In this document: positions 25,952 to 37,817 of the stretch, one piece after another | Numbering within the stretch: position 1 is the stretch's first letter | How the letters are laid out: each line of letters begins with the position of its first letter | Assembly: GCA_023055505.1 (NCBI GenBank) | Contig: JALIRH010000002.1 | Span: 34,915,733-34,979,732 of the forward strand | Direction of reading: 5' to 3' | Source of the DNA: Callipepla californica brunnescens | Taxonomy: Eukaryota; Chordata; Aves; Galliformes; Odontophoridae | Length of the DNA stretch: 64,000 nucleotides | Made by a program: the position numbers and the translations under genes | Notes under the pieces: generated by a model | What the model was told of the DNA's origin: nothing | Seen by the model: only the letters and a program-made list of their open reading frames with translations | The model's database searches: none

Positions 25952-26040
25952 ACCTAAGATGAGAAATTCGTTTGCTTGCAGATACATCAGTGTTGGGCAG
26001 GTGGATAGCACCTACAACAGCTTGCCTTGAATATTTACTG
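25952..26040 (-). CDS. Internal exon candidate, minus strand (89 bases)
   Basis: A long, clean polypyrimidine acceptor (TTCTGTTGTATTGCTGTTTCAATAG) is followed by an exon body open in a single frame, reading SKYSRQAVVGAIHLPN and onward to ISHLR. The donor is AGGT|GTAAGAAC; a two-base-shifted GT is also possible. It lies inside a 105-codon minus ORF (25932-26249) that reads through the intron. It joins in phase with the candidates at 26877-26909 and, using a shifted acceptor, at 24809-24937. Product unknown. Confidence 0.3.
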
Positions 26041-26876
26041 CTATTGAAACAGCAATACAACAGAACCAAGCAGAAACAGAGGGGATTTCGGGACAGATGG
26101 GCACCTTCTTGTAAGTGCTTACAAATATGTGCATGTGGTAAATCTGTTCCAGCCACGTTATTTGACCTACAGCTCAAGCAAGCTCCTATATAAGTGCTTT
26201 TGTCTCCAAGTTGAACGACAATTATTACAATTATCAATTGGCAGGACATAACAAACCTCCAAAATCCCTAGAAATCTCTGCTTAAAATAAAACAGTGACA
26301 AAACTTTAAAGGAAAAAATTCTGACTTGTTTTGAAAACATTCAGCTTCACAGATGAATTCCCCCATTTCTGCTCTGCTGAAACCAGAGCTCCTTGCTTTC
26401 TGCTTCTCTGGCAAGAATAAGTCACCGTGCTACAAGTCCGTGAGGAACATGGGTTTTAGCTTCCAAATGTACATCCAGTGCTAGCAATGCTACAGCCTCC
26501 TACAGGAAATGCATATCTGAGTTTAATACATTCATTTTTTAAGAAGAAAGCGTGGTATGAGTGCACACATGCATAAACAAATATGTATAAAGTATCTGCA
26601 CAGTTATCAGTCAACAGTTTCTGAGATACTCAGAATTTCACTTAGGAATATTTTTATGAATATTTATGTGTTTTATATATATAGACTGTATCTCAAGTTT
26701 CAGCCTTTAGCTAAGAAGCTGGAGCCTTTTATGACACATGCTGTTTCCTGCTTCACTGTCCAATATAAACAAGTCTTTGGACTTCCTTTCAAAAAGAGTT
26801 TTTGTCCTCATTTGCTATGTTCCTCCCTTCTTTCATTCTCTTGCTAAGTGTGTGAAATCAAAGTTTCAGTACTTAC

Positions 26877-26909
26877 AAAAATACACGTCTCACGGAAGGG
26901 AAGCCAAAC
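26877..26909 (-). CDS. Microexon candidate, minus strand (33 bases)
   Basis: Acceptor CCTGATTTAG and donor TTTTT|GTAAGTAC flank 33 bases. Two frames are open; one joins in phase to 25952-26040. The acceptor's pyrimidine tract is poor. Low confidence alone; listed because it belongs to the phase-compatible series. Confidence 0.15.
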
Positions 26910-27645
26910 CTAAATCAGGATTCATGAATGAATGAATGGACTTCTTATTTTAACAATCCCAAAGGCACCTACTTAAACCTTCAAACCTCACTTGAGTCTA
27001 CCCTGAGGTCTCTGTAATCCAAAGTAAAGTCTTTAAAATGTAGGTTTTCTTGACAAAGAAATAAGCTGATCTGGGAACTCAGCAGCAGGTGATTAAACAT
27101 TTGATAACTTGACGCTTTGATTAGGCGTTCCCTTAATCGCTGTCACTGGGGAGAAACTGAAGTCAGGAAACCAAAACTGGACAGCTGGAAGGATCTCACT
27201 ACTCACATGAATAGGATTCACTTTATACACCAGAAGAGATAAAAGTGCTTTCTGCACTCAAACAGAACACAGATCCTTGAGAGAATAACGTTATTTAACA
27301 ATGCAGACAAGGTAAATGAAACCTCAGCCGTACATGTATCTAGAAAGAAGGAAATATTTGCCAGTGGGCGTTATGCCAAAAAGATTCAGCCAGTTTAAAA
27401 TACACACTAAATTTTCACAGGCAGGAGAGCTGAGTCACTATTCTTTATATCTCTAAAGGTTTGGGGTAAAAAGCTCAGTTCAGACATAAATCAGGAGTTG
27501 GAGCCAATTTAGAGAACGTAACTTCCAGAAGTATTAGGTAGCGGAGCTAAGTCAGGAAAGGGCCACGTCTGCTAATTCTGGCAGTTTCTATAAAAGTGTT
27601 GCTTTTTTAAAAAAGAAAGCAATAAAACAAAATTAATTCACTCAC

Positions 27646-27685
27646 CTATTTAGCATTAAACTACTGAGAAGATGGAGAGATCGAA
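27646..27685 (-). CDS. Microexon candidate, minus strand (40 bases)
   Basis: Acceptor GGTTGTTCTGGGTTTCTTTAG (good tract) and donor AAATAG|GTGAGTGA (strong). It is open in only one frame (reading RSLHLLSSLMLN), and that frame is in phase with the candidates on either side (28776-28806 and 26877-26909). No family recognised. Confidence 0.2.
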
Positions 27686-27777
27686 CTAAAGAAACCCAGA
27701 ACAACCAGAAATAGTATTTCCCACAAGTGATGTTAACACATTCTTATTTCACATAGTACTATGGTATTACTTTAACT

Positions 27778-28278
27778 ATGCTGAACACATACAGAACTGT
27801 CTTGAACATAGAAGGTTTTACTTCTGAGCTGAGGACCCTGACTTTTATATTTTCTGACTTTATACACAGCTGGAAGCAATTTACCTCACAGACACCCACA
27901 AATACTGAGTTTCATCCCAAAGAAAGACACCTGCAAGAAGCTAAGAGCCTTATTCTCCACATCAAGTCTGATGAAAATGCTGCTAATGCTCTGGGAGCAA
28001 GAGTTGCATCAACTGGAAGGCAGCAACTCCTTCACAAGCCTAAAGAGCTTCACTATCAGTATGCTGGTAGCTGCAAGCACTTCACCACGAGGCTCCAGAT
28101 GAGTGCACTTATACAGCCACAGCATACTGCCAGGGAAAGTTACAGTATACTTACAGAAGCAGAAGGTACATTAATCTCCCAAATGTTAATTACAATGTCA
28201 GAAAGCTTAAGTGAGAAGCAGATTACCAAGTCCAGCATACTAAATTTTTGTTTGCAAGTGTACATTTATGTATGGTAA
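27778..28278 (+). other. Longest complete ORF that is neither CpG-island nor repeat sequence (166 codons), unsupported
   Basis: An ATG-to-stop frame of 166 codons on the plus strand, starting MLNTYRTVLNIEGF. It has no recognisable domain, no splice context and a codon composition set by local A/T richness. It lies antisense to the presumed host gene and ends just before a (CAAA)n repeat. It is probably a chance frame, but it is the longest one outside the CpG island and the repeats and is recorded for checking. Confidence 0.15.
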
Positions 28279-28280
28279 GA

Positions 28281-28320
28281 AAAACAAACAAACAAACAAA
28301 CAAACAAAAAAAACAACAAA
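28281..28320. repeat. (CAAA)n microsatellite
   Basis: Five to six CAAA units with an A-rich extension. Confidence 0.85.
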
Positions 28321-28775
28321 CCACATAAGCAAAGAAAAGGCAAAAAGCAGAGCTTAATTTGAACCGTGTTAACTTCCTACCCACATTCTCAGACACTCCT
28401 TTTTCTAGACTCCAAGAGGGTTTCATTTAGAATTTGAAGTTACAGATTAAACATTCTGTGTCCATTGAAATGCATCAGGTGCAGACAAGCTGTCATTTTA
28501 TGAGATGCATCATTTATCAGGAAAGAAATCAGAAGAGAGTCCTTAATACAATCATAGGACTGCTTATAAAATTACAGCTTCTGACCTTCCAGACTTCCTC
28601 TCTGGACTTCTTTTAAAGTTAACTTCTTATAAAGTAAAAGGATAAAATGCACATTTATTCTAAGAACCTTTTAATGAAAGTACAGCATTTTCCTGGAATG
28701 AATCACAAACAATCACGAAAATCTAATAGAAGAAAAAAGCACACAGAAAATCAGGTTTGATGACCAGCGTCTTAC

Positions 28776-28806
28776 CTAGCTCCGCAGGGTGGGGATTTTT
28801 CCCCAC
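28776..28806 (-). CDS. Microexon candidate, minus strand (31 bases) containing a palindrome
   Basis: Acceptor TTTTTTAATTCTAG, 31-base body, donor GCTAG|GTAAGACG (strong). The frame VGKNPHPAEL is in phase with both neighbours of the series. The first 18 bases of the body form a 7-bp inverted repeat around TTTT (28789-28806), which also resembles a kappaB-type site (GGGGATTTTTCCCC). A splice-flanked palindrome of this kind could alternatively be an intronic regulatory site. Confidence 0.2.
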
Positions 28807-28809
28807 CTA

Positions 28810-30370
28810 GAATTAAAAAATGAATGAAAATAAGTATAGGCATTATAAAAGTAGTAATTAGGGTTCTTAATTAACAGTGAGCAGTCCAATAAAACAGGAT
28901 CCCTGACTGCATAAGAAGAGATGTAGGGTCCTTTGTGGAAGAAATTGCTTTGGATGGCAGTGGAAGAAAATGGCAGAGAACGTTACTCACAGGGAGGTCA
29001 AGCATCCACACAAGAGGACTGGGCTGCAGGGCTCTTTCCAATATGAATATTCACCTCTAGTCAAGAGGCTCACAAGAAGGAAGTATGTGTATTTGTGAAT
29101 GTATCTGAGTATGGTGACAACAGGTAAGCTGGAAGTACAAAGAAAGGATGTAAAGAAATGTAAGTCTATATTAGATTTTTTTCATATGTATGTACATATA
29201 TATAAAATTAAATGAGAAACAAGTATAATGACAATTCAAGTGACAACAGAAGACAGGCTTAAGTAGTGGACTGGTGTACCAAATTATGTAAGTCTATACT
29301 AGGAAATTCATTCAGAACAATCAAGATTTCTTACTTCTTTCTAGTGGAAGGAAACAAGAAAAATCGCACTGCTTTATTACTATAAATAATACTGAGAACC
29401 ATAAAATACAAAAAGTAGAAGTTGAAATTAAGGCAAAAGAAGACTCTTCTTCAGAGTTCCACTGATTTATCTATAGTTTTAGTTACAGTCTCCTAAAAAG
29501 GGTAATACAGATGCAACAAAGTAATTAAGAGTGACTCATTCAGAGATCTCAACATGCATACCAATGAGATTCCTGATTCGAAGGTCTTGAAAATGGCTCG
29601 AGACACAGCCACAGCAATTTCTGTTTTAAAGAAACAGTGTGCCCTCTGAGTCTATTGAGGGCTCTGGGAACATACACCACATTAAAGAGTTATGTCCAAA
29701 ATATAAAAATTTCCAAATTCCAGTCTGGGTTCCACACATGAAATAAACCATATTCTCAACTGCCCTAAACTGTATGTAAGAAGAAGAATGGGAAGAGCTA
29801 TATTTCATTGATTTTGCTGTATGCTTAGCAGTGCTTGGCACACATTTCTTTGTGAAGCGTTTTTCTCCCTTTTCTTTTTTAGGTTTGCAATTTAGCTTTA
29901 TTCATTTTTGATAGTCCTTATGAAAGCAAAACCACCACACAGCTCATGAGATGCAAGCAAAGTAATTGGTTTGACTTTAGGACAAACATTAGAGGCAGCC
30001 ATATGCCATCACCATCTTTGCCTGTTACTTGGGAGAAATTTTAAGACAAGACATTCACGAAAATATACATGAGAGTAATTGCATGCAGCCAAAGAGGGAA
30101 TCAGGTACATTACACTACTCTGTTTGCATTCTCACAAGAAACTTTTCAAAAATTTGTAGCACTTAACAAGTAAAGCTCAAATTATACTAAGCAAAAGAGA
30201 AGCACATAACAGAAGAGCAGCATGACCTAAGCATGAGAAAGAATTTTAGACCTTGCACCACAACACTTCTTCCAAGCTTTCAGTAGCATCAGCACTATGA
30301 TGTTGAAGTGAAAACTCTGGAATTCATGGACACTTTCAGAAGTCTTTGCGACATTCCAGTTTGGTAAGTG
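28810..30370. other. AT-rich non-coding sequence
   Basis: No gene or repeat family recognised. A minus-strand donor CCCT|GTGAGTAACG lies at about 28984-28993; the 66 bases to its right are open in one frame, but their phase conflicts with the neighbouring candidate. Confidence 0.45.
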
Positions 30371-30374
30371 TCAC

Positions 30375-30722
30375 TGAGCGCCTTTAACAGGGGATCTGAT
30401 CCACATCTGTAAATATCTAAGGAGCGGGAGGCAAAGAGATGAGGATGGACTCTTCTCAGCAGTGTGTGGTGATAGGATGAGGAGAAATGGCCACAAACTA
30501 AAGCATAGGAAGTTCTGCACAAATACATGTGGGAACTTCTTCACAGTGCAGTGACAGAGCACTGGCACAGGCTGCACAGAGAGGTGGTGGAGTCTCCTTC
30601 TCTGGAGACATTCAAGACCCGCCTGGATGCCTACCTGTGCAACCTGGGCTAGGGAGCTGCTTTGGCAGGGGGTTGGACTCAATGACCTCTAGGGGTCCCT
30701 TCCAACCCCTACAATTCTGTGT
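30375..30722 (+). mobile_element. CR1 LINE 3' end, plus strand
   Basis: Recognisable CR1 3' segments in order: 'aggatggact-cttctcagca', 'ggcacaggct-gcacagagag', 'gtggtggagt-ctccttctct', 'ggagacattc-aagacc', 'ggttggactc-aatgacctct' and 'cccttccaac-ccctacaatt'. It is truncated at the 5' end and diverged. ORFs crossing it on both strands are artefacts of the repeat. Confidence 0.88.
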
Positions 30723-31081
30723 TAATGCTTGTTGCAAACCCAACCGTATTTGGGGTAGCAGGATTTTTATGCAAATCTGAAACAAACTGGCTCTTCCCCA
30801 CTTTGCTACACCCACATAAGATAAGCTGTGGATGCAATATGAGAGACCTATCGTTTCTATCATACTATCATATTGAACCACTGCACAAAATGCATTAGTT
30901 CTTCCTTGTGTATAACAAAGGGATAACAACTCGCATTCAAAGCAGTATAAGTGACACCTAATACCGTTAAACAATCAGATCAATACAACGCTGGGTGGTG
31001 TTGGATGCTGACGTAAAACTTCCCCAACAATTCTTCTAGGGAATGAAGGCAGGAAGCTGCCTGAGTGGTTCTCCCACGTAC

Positions 31082-31118
31082 CTGAATGACTGAAGGCAGT
31101 ACAGCACCTTGGTCAGAA
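31082..31118 (-). CDS. Microexon candidate, minus strand (37 bases)
   Basis: Excellent acceptor (CATGCTTGTCTTCCCATAG) and donor CATTCAG|GTACGTGG. A single useful frame (SDQGAVLPSVIQ) leaves phase 0, matching the 28776-28806 candidate, and accepts the two-base remainder from 33462-33508. Product unknown. Confidence 0.22.
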
Positions 31119-32863
31119 CTATGGGAAGACAAGCATGCAAGTGCAGTAAAGGTACTTAAGAGTGAGCGATGCACATGTTTTGGAGTAGCTTCAGTCCTTT
31201 ATTTGCTTGCTGCCTAACACAAGAATTGAATTTACTCTAGTTCAATCTCATATCGCAAGTACAAGTAATTAATATTGAGATATGCAAACACTAAGGACAA
31301 AAACCAAAACATTTCAGAAGTAAGAAAACTGGCAGGGGGAGTTAAGTCATTGATTCATCTTTTCATTAAGCACGACTGAAATTTAGAAGACATTATAGCC
31401 AATAAAGGCAAATTTTCTTCTGGCCTGGCAGACTCTGCAGTTCTAACATTCAAGCTTCCAGTTAAAAAATTTTCACCAGCAAGCTATTAAAAACCAAGAG
31501 CGGCAAGAATAGTTTGATCCATATTCCCTTGAGGACAGCCACTCACTTAACCTGCATTAACACCAAAACTACCTATCTCCCTTGCAGTACATCACAACCC
31601 AGTACAGCCCAGATAAGCTGAATCCTGGTTAATCCACTGCAATTTTTCTTGGTTGGGTGTTTTAGTTAGAGGAGAGGATATAGACAGATGAACTCAGGTT
31701 TGGACTTCATGAAAGTTAACAGATAAAATGACACCAGAATACGTGAAACACTTACACTGGCCACAATAGAAAATACTAACCCTACAGGAGGGTTTCAAAA
31801 AAAACCCATAGTCCACAGTGCTAGGAACAAGGACTTGCAAAGTTTTGATTTTGGGTCAGGCCACAGGGCCAAGCAATCCCCGTACCATGCCTAGCAACCC
31901 ATTCTCATGGGACATCTTGCCAAAAGCTTTTCACACTGGGCCTCAGGAGCAGAGAACAGCCCCAGGCTGTAGGCCCCATCCTTAGGAAAATCTAGTAGAT
32001 GTCCATGTGAGCAGGAATTATGTACAAACCGTCAGCTGTACAGTGGCATTTATTAGCAGTCTTTTCATGATGCACACCACAGTTTTCAAAAGCAGCGGAG
32101 GAAACAATTTTATATATGGATACAATTCTAGCTTAGAAATGAGCCATTAGAGGCACTACTGTTTATACAAGTAAATAAATAAATAGGATCCCATTACTGC
32201 TTTCTTTAAAATTAGCTATCAAAATCTGGTTGCTGGTTAAAAGGTATTTTAATTAAAATACAAGTTATTGCTACCCAAAAACTCAGTGCAGTAGTATAGT
32301 ACTTCCACACGTGAGGGGAAATGGATCCAAGCAACTGCTTTGCTCTAAGCAACGGGATGTTGGCAAATACGGGCCAGAGGCAAGCAGCCAAACCAACCAC
32401 TAATGCTCAGAGTGGTATAAATCAACATTCTGAATCAGGCTTTACACTTCCTTTCTAAAGTCTCAAGCCTTTATTGCTTCTTTTATAAAGATTTATCAGT
32501 CTTCCATCAGATCACTATAGAAAGACACGGAGGAGGCAATAATAGCGTGATACTTCCACTTGACCTTGGCCTTGGGCCACTTTTCTTGTCAAGTGTCAAA
32601 TCAAGAATGAAGCTTAAGAGACTTGTATTGTCACACAATTTGCTAGCTCATTAGCGTAAGCTTCTGACACATTTTATACCTTATAAATAAAAGTATCAAC
32701 CATTTTCCTCCACTGTCCCATGGTACCACCAGATGCAGTGTGAAAAAGCCACAGATGGCCAATAGGGCTTTCCTATGGGGTGCCACATGCATCATTTCCC
32801 ACTGACAACTCTTAACAACATTTAACAGCACTGGGGTTAGGGAAGAATGAAACAGCATGCGAT

Positions 32864-32912
32864 ATTTTATATATATATATATATCTATATATATATATAT
32901 TTTTTTTTTTTT
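32864..32912. repeat. (AT)n microsatellite ending in a T run
   Basis: Alternating AT with one C interruption, then 13 T. Self-complementary and likely length-variable. Confidence 0.9.
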
Positions 32913-33461
32913 ACAAGTGTTTAAAGTAGACTGAATTCGTCAATCACTAAGAAGTAGAACCACTACAGATGCAACAGTTCACAAGACCTCTGCTCAGAGA
33001 TTTCACAGCATCAGACACAAAGGAACAAGAAGAATAGATGGGAAGATGCAGTGCAACAGCCCGTAAGGTGAGGTCTCTCTTGCCATGAAGAGAAAGGGCT
33101 AACGAGAGCCCATTCTACACCATCACTCATCCTGTAATTACTCAATCATTCTTTTTTAAATAATAAAGATGGACTACGAAGGTCCACTCCACTGACAGCT
33201 GTACTGGTTAATCTTATTTCAAATGATTATATGGCTAAGAAAATAATGCTGGTCATTTGGGCTATAAAAAGATCACCAAAAATACACACAACATTTTTGT
33301 ACAGTAAAATATGTATTTTTCAACAGACACAATGACAACTCCTAACAATGGGAACAGTTGAAGATTGATGACTTTAAGCTGGCAATACATATTTTGATGA
33401 CTCCACCAGACCAACAAAATGTCAGCATGGCATTCTCCCCATAAAGCTCAGTAACACTTAC

Positions 33462-33508
33462 TATAATAGATATACAGATGGTACCACAAAAAATTCCTTA
33501 TAACTTAA
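33462..33508 (-). CDS. Microexon candidate, minus strand (47 bases)
   Basis: Very good acceptor (CTTGCTTGTGTGCCTGTCTTTATAG) and consensus donor TTATA|GTAAGTGT. It is open in one frame only (reading LSYKEFFVVPSVYLLY when joined) and in phase with 31082-31118. Product unknown. Confidence 0.22.
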
Positions 33509-34329
33509 CTATAAAGACAGGCACACAAGCAAGTATTCAACCCTGCACACTGAATTTTAACATACTGAATTATACACTCAAATATAAGAACAGTATAAAA
33601 TGGAGTTTGCACACAATACAGAATTAGTATCAAAAGTAGTGAAAAAAAAAAAAAACAATTTTTTGTCTAAGAAACAAACAATAAAACATCCAACCAAAAA
33701 ACAGCAGCAACAAAACATCAACCTAGGAGAATTCTACCTTGATCTTTACTGCAATGTTATTATTTCTACTGCTACATTTCCATGTTGCAAAAATGATGCA
33801 TTTGCAGTAATGTTTGTGTGCCAGGAATAAAAGGGAATAAGTTTTGAGATGTATGCCTCCTTAGATCTTACAGAAGGGTTTTGTATGTAATTCATGACAG
33901 ATCTTGCCACTAAATAGGGAGCGATTGTTTTTTCCTCTTAAAGCTTCTAAAATAGTAGCATACCAGAAGTAATCATTTGGTTACCAACTGTAAAAGTTAC
34001 AGTAAAATACATGACATGTGAGCAGAACTCGATAAATGCTTTAGATACATTTGAATTTTTTCTCTCCTGTGTTTCTAGTTTTAATAACCTTGAAGCTTGC
34101 TCATTCTACAATCAAAAAACATTATGTAAAATTAACATTTTAACACAAGAAGTTTCAAAGGATATTCAACACACGAAGAACTGTTGGGAACAAACTTTCC
34201 TCGTACTGGCGCTTACACTGCACAGTGATTTATTTGGGTTTTTATAATTTACTCCTGTGTGGGCATCAACCGACTTGCATCAAAGTTTGCTTCACATCTA
34301 CAGAACTTGCTCACGATAGTGCAATTTCA

Positions 34330-34560
34330 TTAGTCATATGGGCTGACTATTACATCTGAGGTTTGTGCACATCTCATTTTGGGAAGTATGGACCTGCAAC
34401 GCCATGCATTTGAAGATTTGAAAATCCACTGACAGCAATAAGTATGCTTCTTGTCTTCTGTCTGCACAAAACCAAGTATTATGGAGTAGAAACAAATCAC
34501 TGACAGCTCCTGTGGAAGCAGATGGACAGACTCCATGACCTCCTCCCACATCAACACCAT
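34330..34560 (-). CDS. Exon candidate behind a very strong acceptor, minus strand
   Basis: The minus strand carries about 35 nearly unbroken pyrimidines ending TTTTTTTCTTAAG at 34561. An ATG follows at once, with 76 open codons (starting MVLMWEEVMESVHLLPQELS) to a stop at 34330. A second good acceptor (CCATCTGCTTCCACAG) lies 51 bases in. No strong donor is seen, so it would have to be a terminal exon or use a weak donor. The frame is open but the protein is unrecognised. Confidence 0.2.
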   Translation of the reverse strand: MVLMWEEVMESVHLLPQELSVICFYSIILGFVQTEDKKHTYCCQWIFKSSNAWRCRSILPKMRCAQTSDVIVSPYD

Positions 34561-35155
34561 CTTAAGAAAAAAATAAAAACAAAAAGGAGAAAAGGACAAA
34601 GTACAACAAGGGTTTTATACACAAACTCTCTAACTTAAAATGACATTTCCTCTCTTAAAACTGTACTCCTTAATACCACGTAACGTATAGACACACAGGC
34701 TGTAGTTAGCCCTGCCATTCTTACTGATGGGTGCCAGAACAGGCCAAGAATGCAGAAAACCCACCTGACATCAGCTCTAAAGCAGAAGGGAGAAACATAC
34801 ATCTGGTGAGCTCTCACAGTGACTATCAAAAATGCATCACAGGAAGGTGAACATTTTAGAACGGTGATGGATATGAAAGGCTCCCGCTGGTCTTTTCGGG
34901 CAGCAGTTCCTCCCCCACCATTGCTTCTCAAGTCAGGAAGCTTCCTAGCCACAGAGGATGATTTTTGTTGAACAGAGCCTTAACTTATTAATAAGAATGA
35001 AATCTCTTGACCTAGATTTTCTCCTAGCTTAAATAAATATATAAATAAAATCTGTGTACACACACACAGCCTCTCCCTATAAACACCAACATATTAAACT
35101 GGTCTTCAAAACTTCAAAACAAATATTTCACAGCAAAAACAAAAAAGGCTTTTCT

Positions 35156-35174
35156 AACACACACACACACACAC
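35156..35174. repeat. (AC)n dinucleotide repeat
   Basis: About nine AC units, followed by a C-rich end. Confidence 0.9.
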
Positions 35175-36716
35175 CCCACCTTAACTCAGCTTTGCATATG
35201 AACATGAATGCAGATGATATTTGATTAAAATAGAAACTTGAACCCCAGGTTGGATGTATTTACTCTTCAAAAGCATTTTTACGATTTGATTTCTTCTTGC
35301 CCGCTGTGATAATTGATGAAAACTACACAGGGATTAAAATGAGCACAGGTGTGTGTCTCTGTGGTTCAAAGAGAACTGATCTCAAATGAAAATAATAAAA
35401 ACAAAAATGCTCCAATATTTTTAATAATGGGTTTAACATGCGTAACCAAATAAGCCTAGATTCTAAGTAAGATTTTACACTCCAGATTTCATATTACCAA
35501 AATTTAAAACTCATTTCATAGTGTATCAGAAACGTTTGTGAGCAGTATCTGATTTAAGCAGCTATTAACAGACCTTGATACTGTGTCAGACTGGACCCAG
35601 AGGAAGAGGAAGGAGAGGAAGAAAAAACACTAAAAGCAGTAAAGAGCACTAAAATACAAACCATCAGGTATAACAACAGACACTTGGCCCTAAATCAGCA
35701 TTGTTTTTACATCTGAGAAGGAAAAGGATAACCTGGGAGCTTAGAATATTTTACTGCCAGTATTAAAGATCTGTACACAGCCCACGATTATTTTCTCTGC
35801 CAAATTTATACTGCTACAGCTGGATCACAACTTCCTCGTATCCGTGAGGTCAGGAACCGTTTAAAAAGAATACGTGATACAGCTAAATCTCTGTGCCAGC
35901 TAATCAAACCTAATGCAAAAAAATCTGCATTCCCCCAATTCTCTGTACCAGCCTCCTTCAGCAAAACTAACTAGCATGTCACTAATCCCAAATTCTCTGC
36001 ACTACTTTGTTAAACAGATTTAAAAGCCAAATACACGCAAATCACACAGGATAAAGCATTGATTCTGTGTTCGAGGCTTATCACTGAGCTTCTGTGAGAA
36101 TTGAAAAAAAAGGAAACAACCACCAGTATTCACTCGTGTGGAAAACAAATTAATTTGTCTTCAATGCATGCCAATGAACAACTCATCACTCATGTAGGTA
36201 TTTTTATACAACAACTACTTTCTTGAATAAACTGGCTCCAACAGAGCTCATGGAACATTCAATCTCCTTTTTGAGGCAGAATCCAGTATATTTTCAGGCC
36301 TTTGAATAATAACAGTAGGAGATTACACACCGTTGGATCAGAGACTCCCTTCCCTTCTCCAAGCAGGGGCAGCTCACAGTTCCCTCAATGTGAGGCACAG
36401 GAGCTAATTAGCACTGCTTCCAGACCAGCTTCATTATAACTCCAGCATCTCTTTCAATGGTGCAAATGAGGGAAACACCAGCCACAGTTTTGAGAAGCAC
36501 ATCAGTGAAGCTGTCAACATCCAAATTTTTCCAAGCAACCTTTTAACTATGCTCAACTCCATACATTTTCCTGTATAAGTTGCAATGGATATATATTTCT
36601 GTAGTGTCCATAATTGTGTTTTTAATTGCAGGATACCAATATTTTCATATAGGAACCACATATATTTACCAGAAGTTTTTTTTAGTCTACCAGAAGTAGA
36701 CTAAACAAGCATTCAC

Positions 36717-36740
36717 AATAAATAAATAAATAAATAAAAA
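36717..36740. repeat. (AATA)n tetranucleotide repeat
   Basis: Five to six AAAT units on the plus strand. Confidence 0.9.
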
Positions 36741-37779
36741 GAGAGATTTCAGATAGTTAGAAATAGCCTAAGTCAAAAATTGCTATCATTTTGTTTTAAT
36801 TAAAATATATGAATGTTCATAGTACGTGCCTAGTTATTAGTCAGTGCAGAGTGGGGGAGAAGGAGGCATAAGGCTTAAAATAGTTCATCAATACAATACA
36901 CATCAAACTACCGTTTAAACTTCACACAATCCCATTCAAATTTAGTGGGTTTATTTGTTTTTCTGAGAGGAAGTATACGTAAAAGCACGTTCTTTCACAC
37001 ACAGGCAGCTGAACTGGAGTAAGACTAAACCAAATCTGCACAGGAAACCCAGGATTAGGGCTGAAACTCTGCTCTAATCCTCCTGTCCACAGAGGGAGCG
37101 ATCAGCAGCCAGCACGTGGTGCAAGCTCTGCACCTGCAGTACCCAGGCAGGATTGAAAATGCTTACAAAAAGATCAAGCTTCATCTGACAAGTTTCCTTT
37201 TGGCTTAAGAAGTGTAGTATCTGCCCTCCTCAAAAACAAACCAAAACCACATGCTTCAAGCTTCGTCAGCGACTTTGCTAAAAGGATACCTGCACTAGAC
37301 AGATGTATGCTCAACCCCATGACTCCAGGGAACAGTCCTGACAGTGGGAAAACAAGGCGTGATAAATCAGGAACACTGCAGTTGGGTACCCACAAAACAA
37401 CTCAAGCTGACACTGTCATATCACATCACTACATCAACTTTACATTACCTTTCTGCAAATTCCTCAGTTAATTGATGAAGTCTTAGCACTTGGTAAACCA
37501 CTTCGCAAATAATGGAATTCCCATAACAATAAAATAATGTTAGAATATAGTATTATTTATCTGATACTGTAAAATGCCTAGAAAAAGAGGAGGAAAGAAA
37601 AAGGCTTATCTTTAAATATCACCTCCTTTTTCCAAAACAACCACATAAAACAAAATGCTTTGTAGCACAGCAGCTCTGAGAAGCCACCATTTTCTACCGG
37701 GACAAAATACTACTTCAGTCCTAAGCCATTCTGCCATAAAAGTTTAAATACTGAAAGCAGAAAGAGGTCTTCTGCTTAC

Positions 37780-37817
37780 CTTTGCTACTGCTTCTTTAAA
37801 CATACAGTAAAATCTCA
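37780..37817 (-). CDS. Microexon candidate, minus strand (38 bases)
   Basis: Strong donor AGCAAAG|GTAAGCAG; the acceptor GATAACTCTTGCTAAG is weaker. One open frame reads RFYCMFKEAVAK. A second donor-backed stretch 300 bases to the left (ending at 37449 with GAAAG|GTAATGT, reading QVLRLHQLTEEFAER) is also protein-like, but the two are not in phase with each other, which argues against at least one of them. Confidence 0.18.

Noticed and set aside
28981..29050. Exon candidate with GTGAGTAACG donor
   Set aside because: Its only open frame conflicts in phase with the adjacent 28776-28806 candidate, and the acceptor (CTTGACTAG) is weak.
30371..30974. Several ORFs of 80-120 codons on both strands
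   Set aside because: They are frames through a CR1 tail and its flanks.
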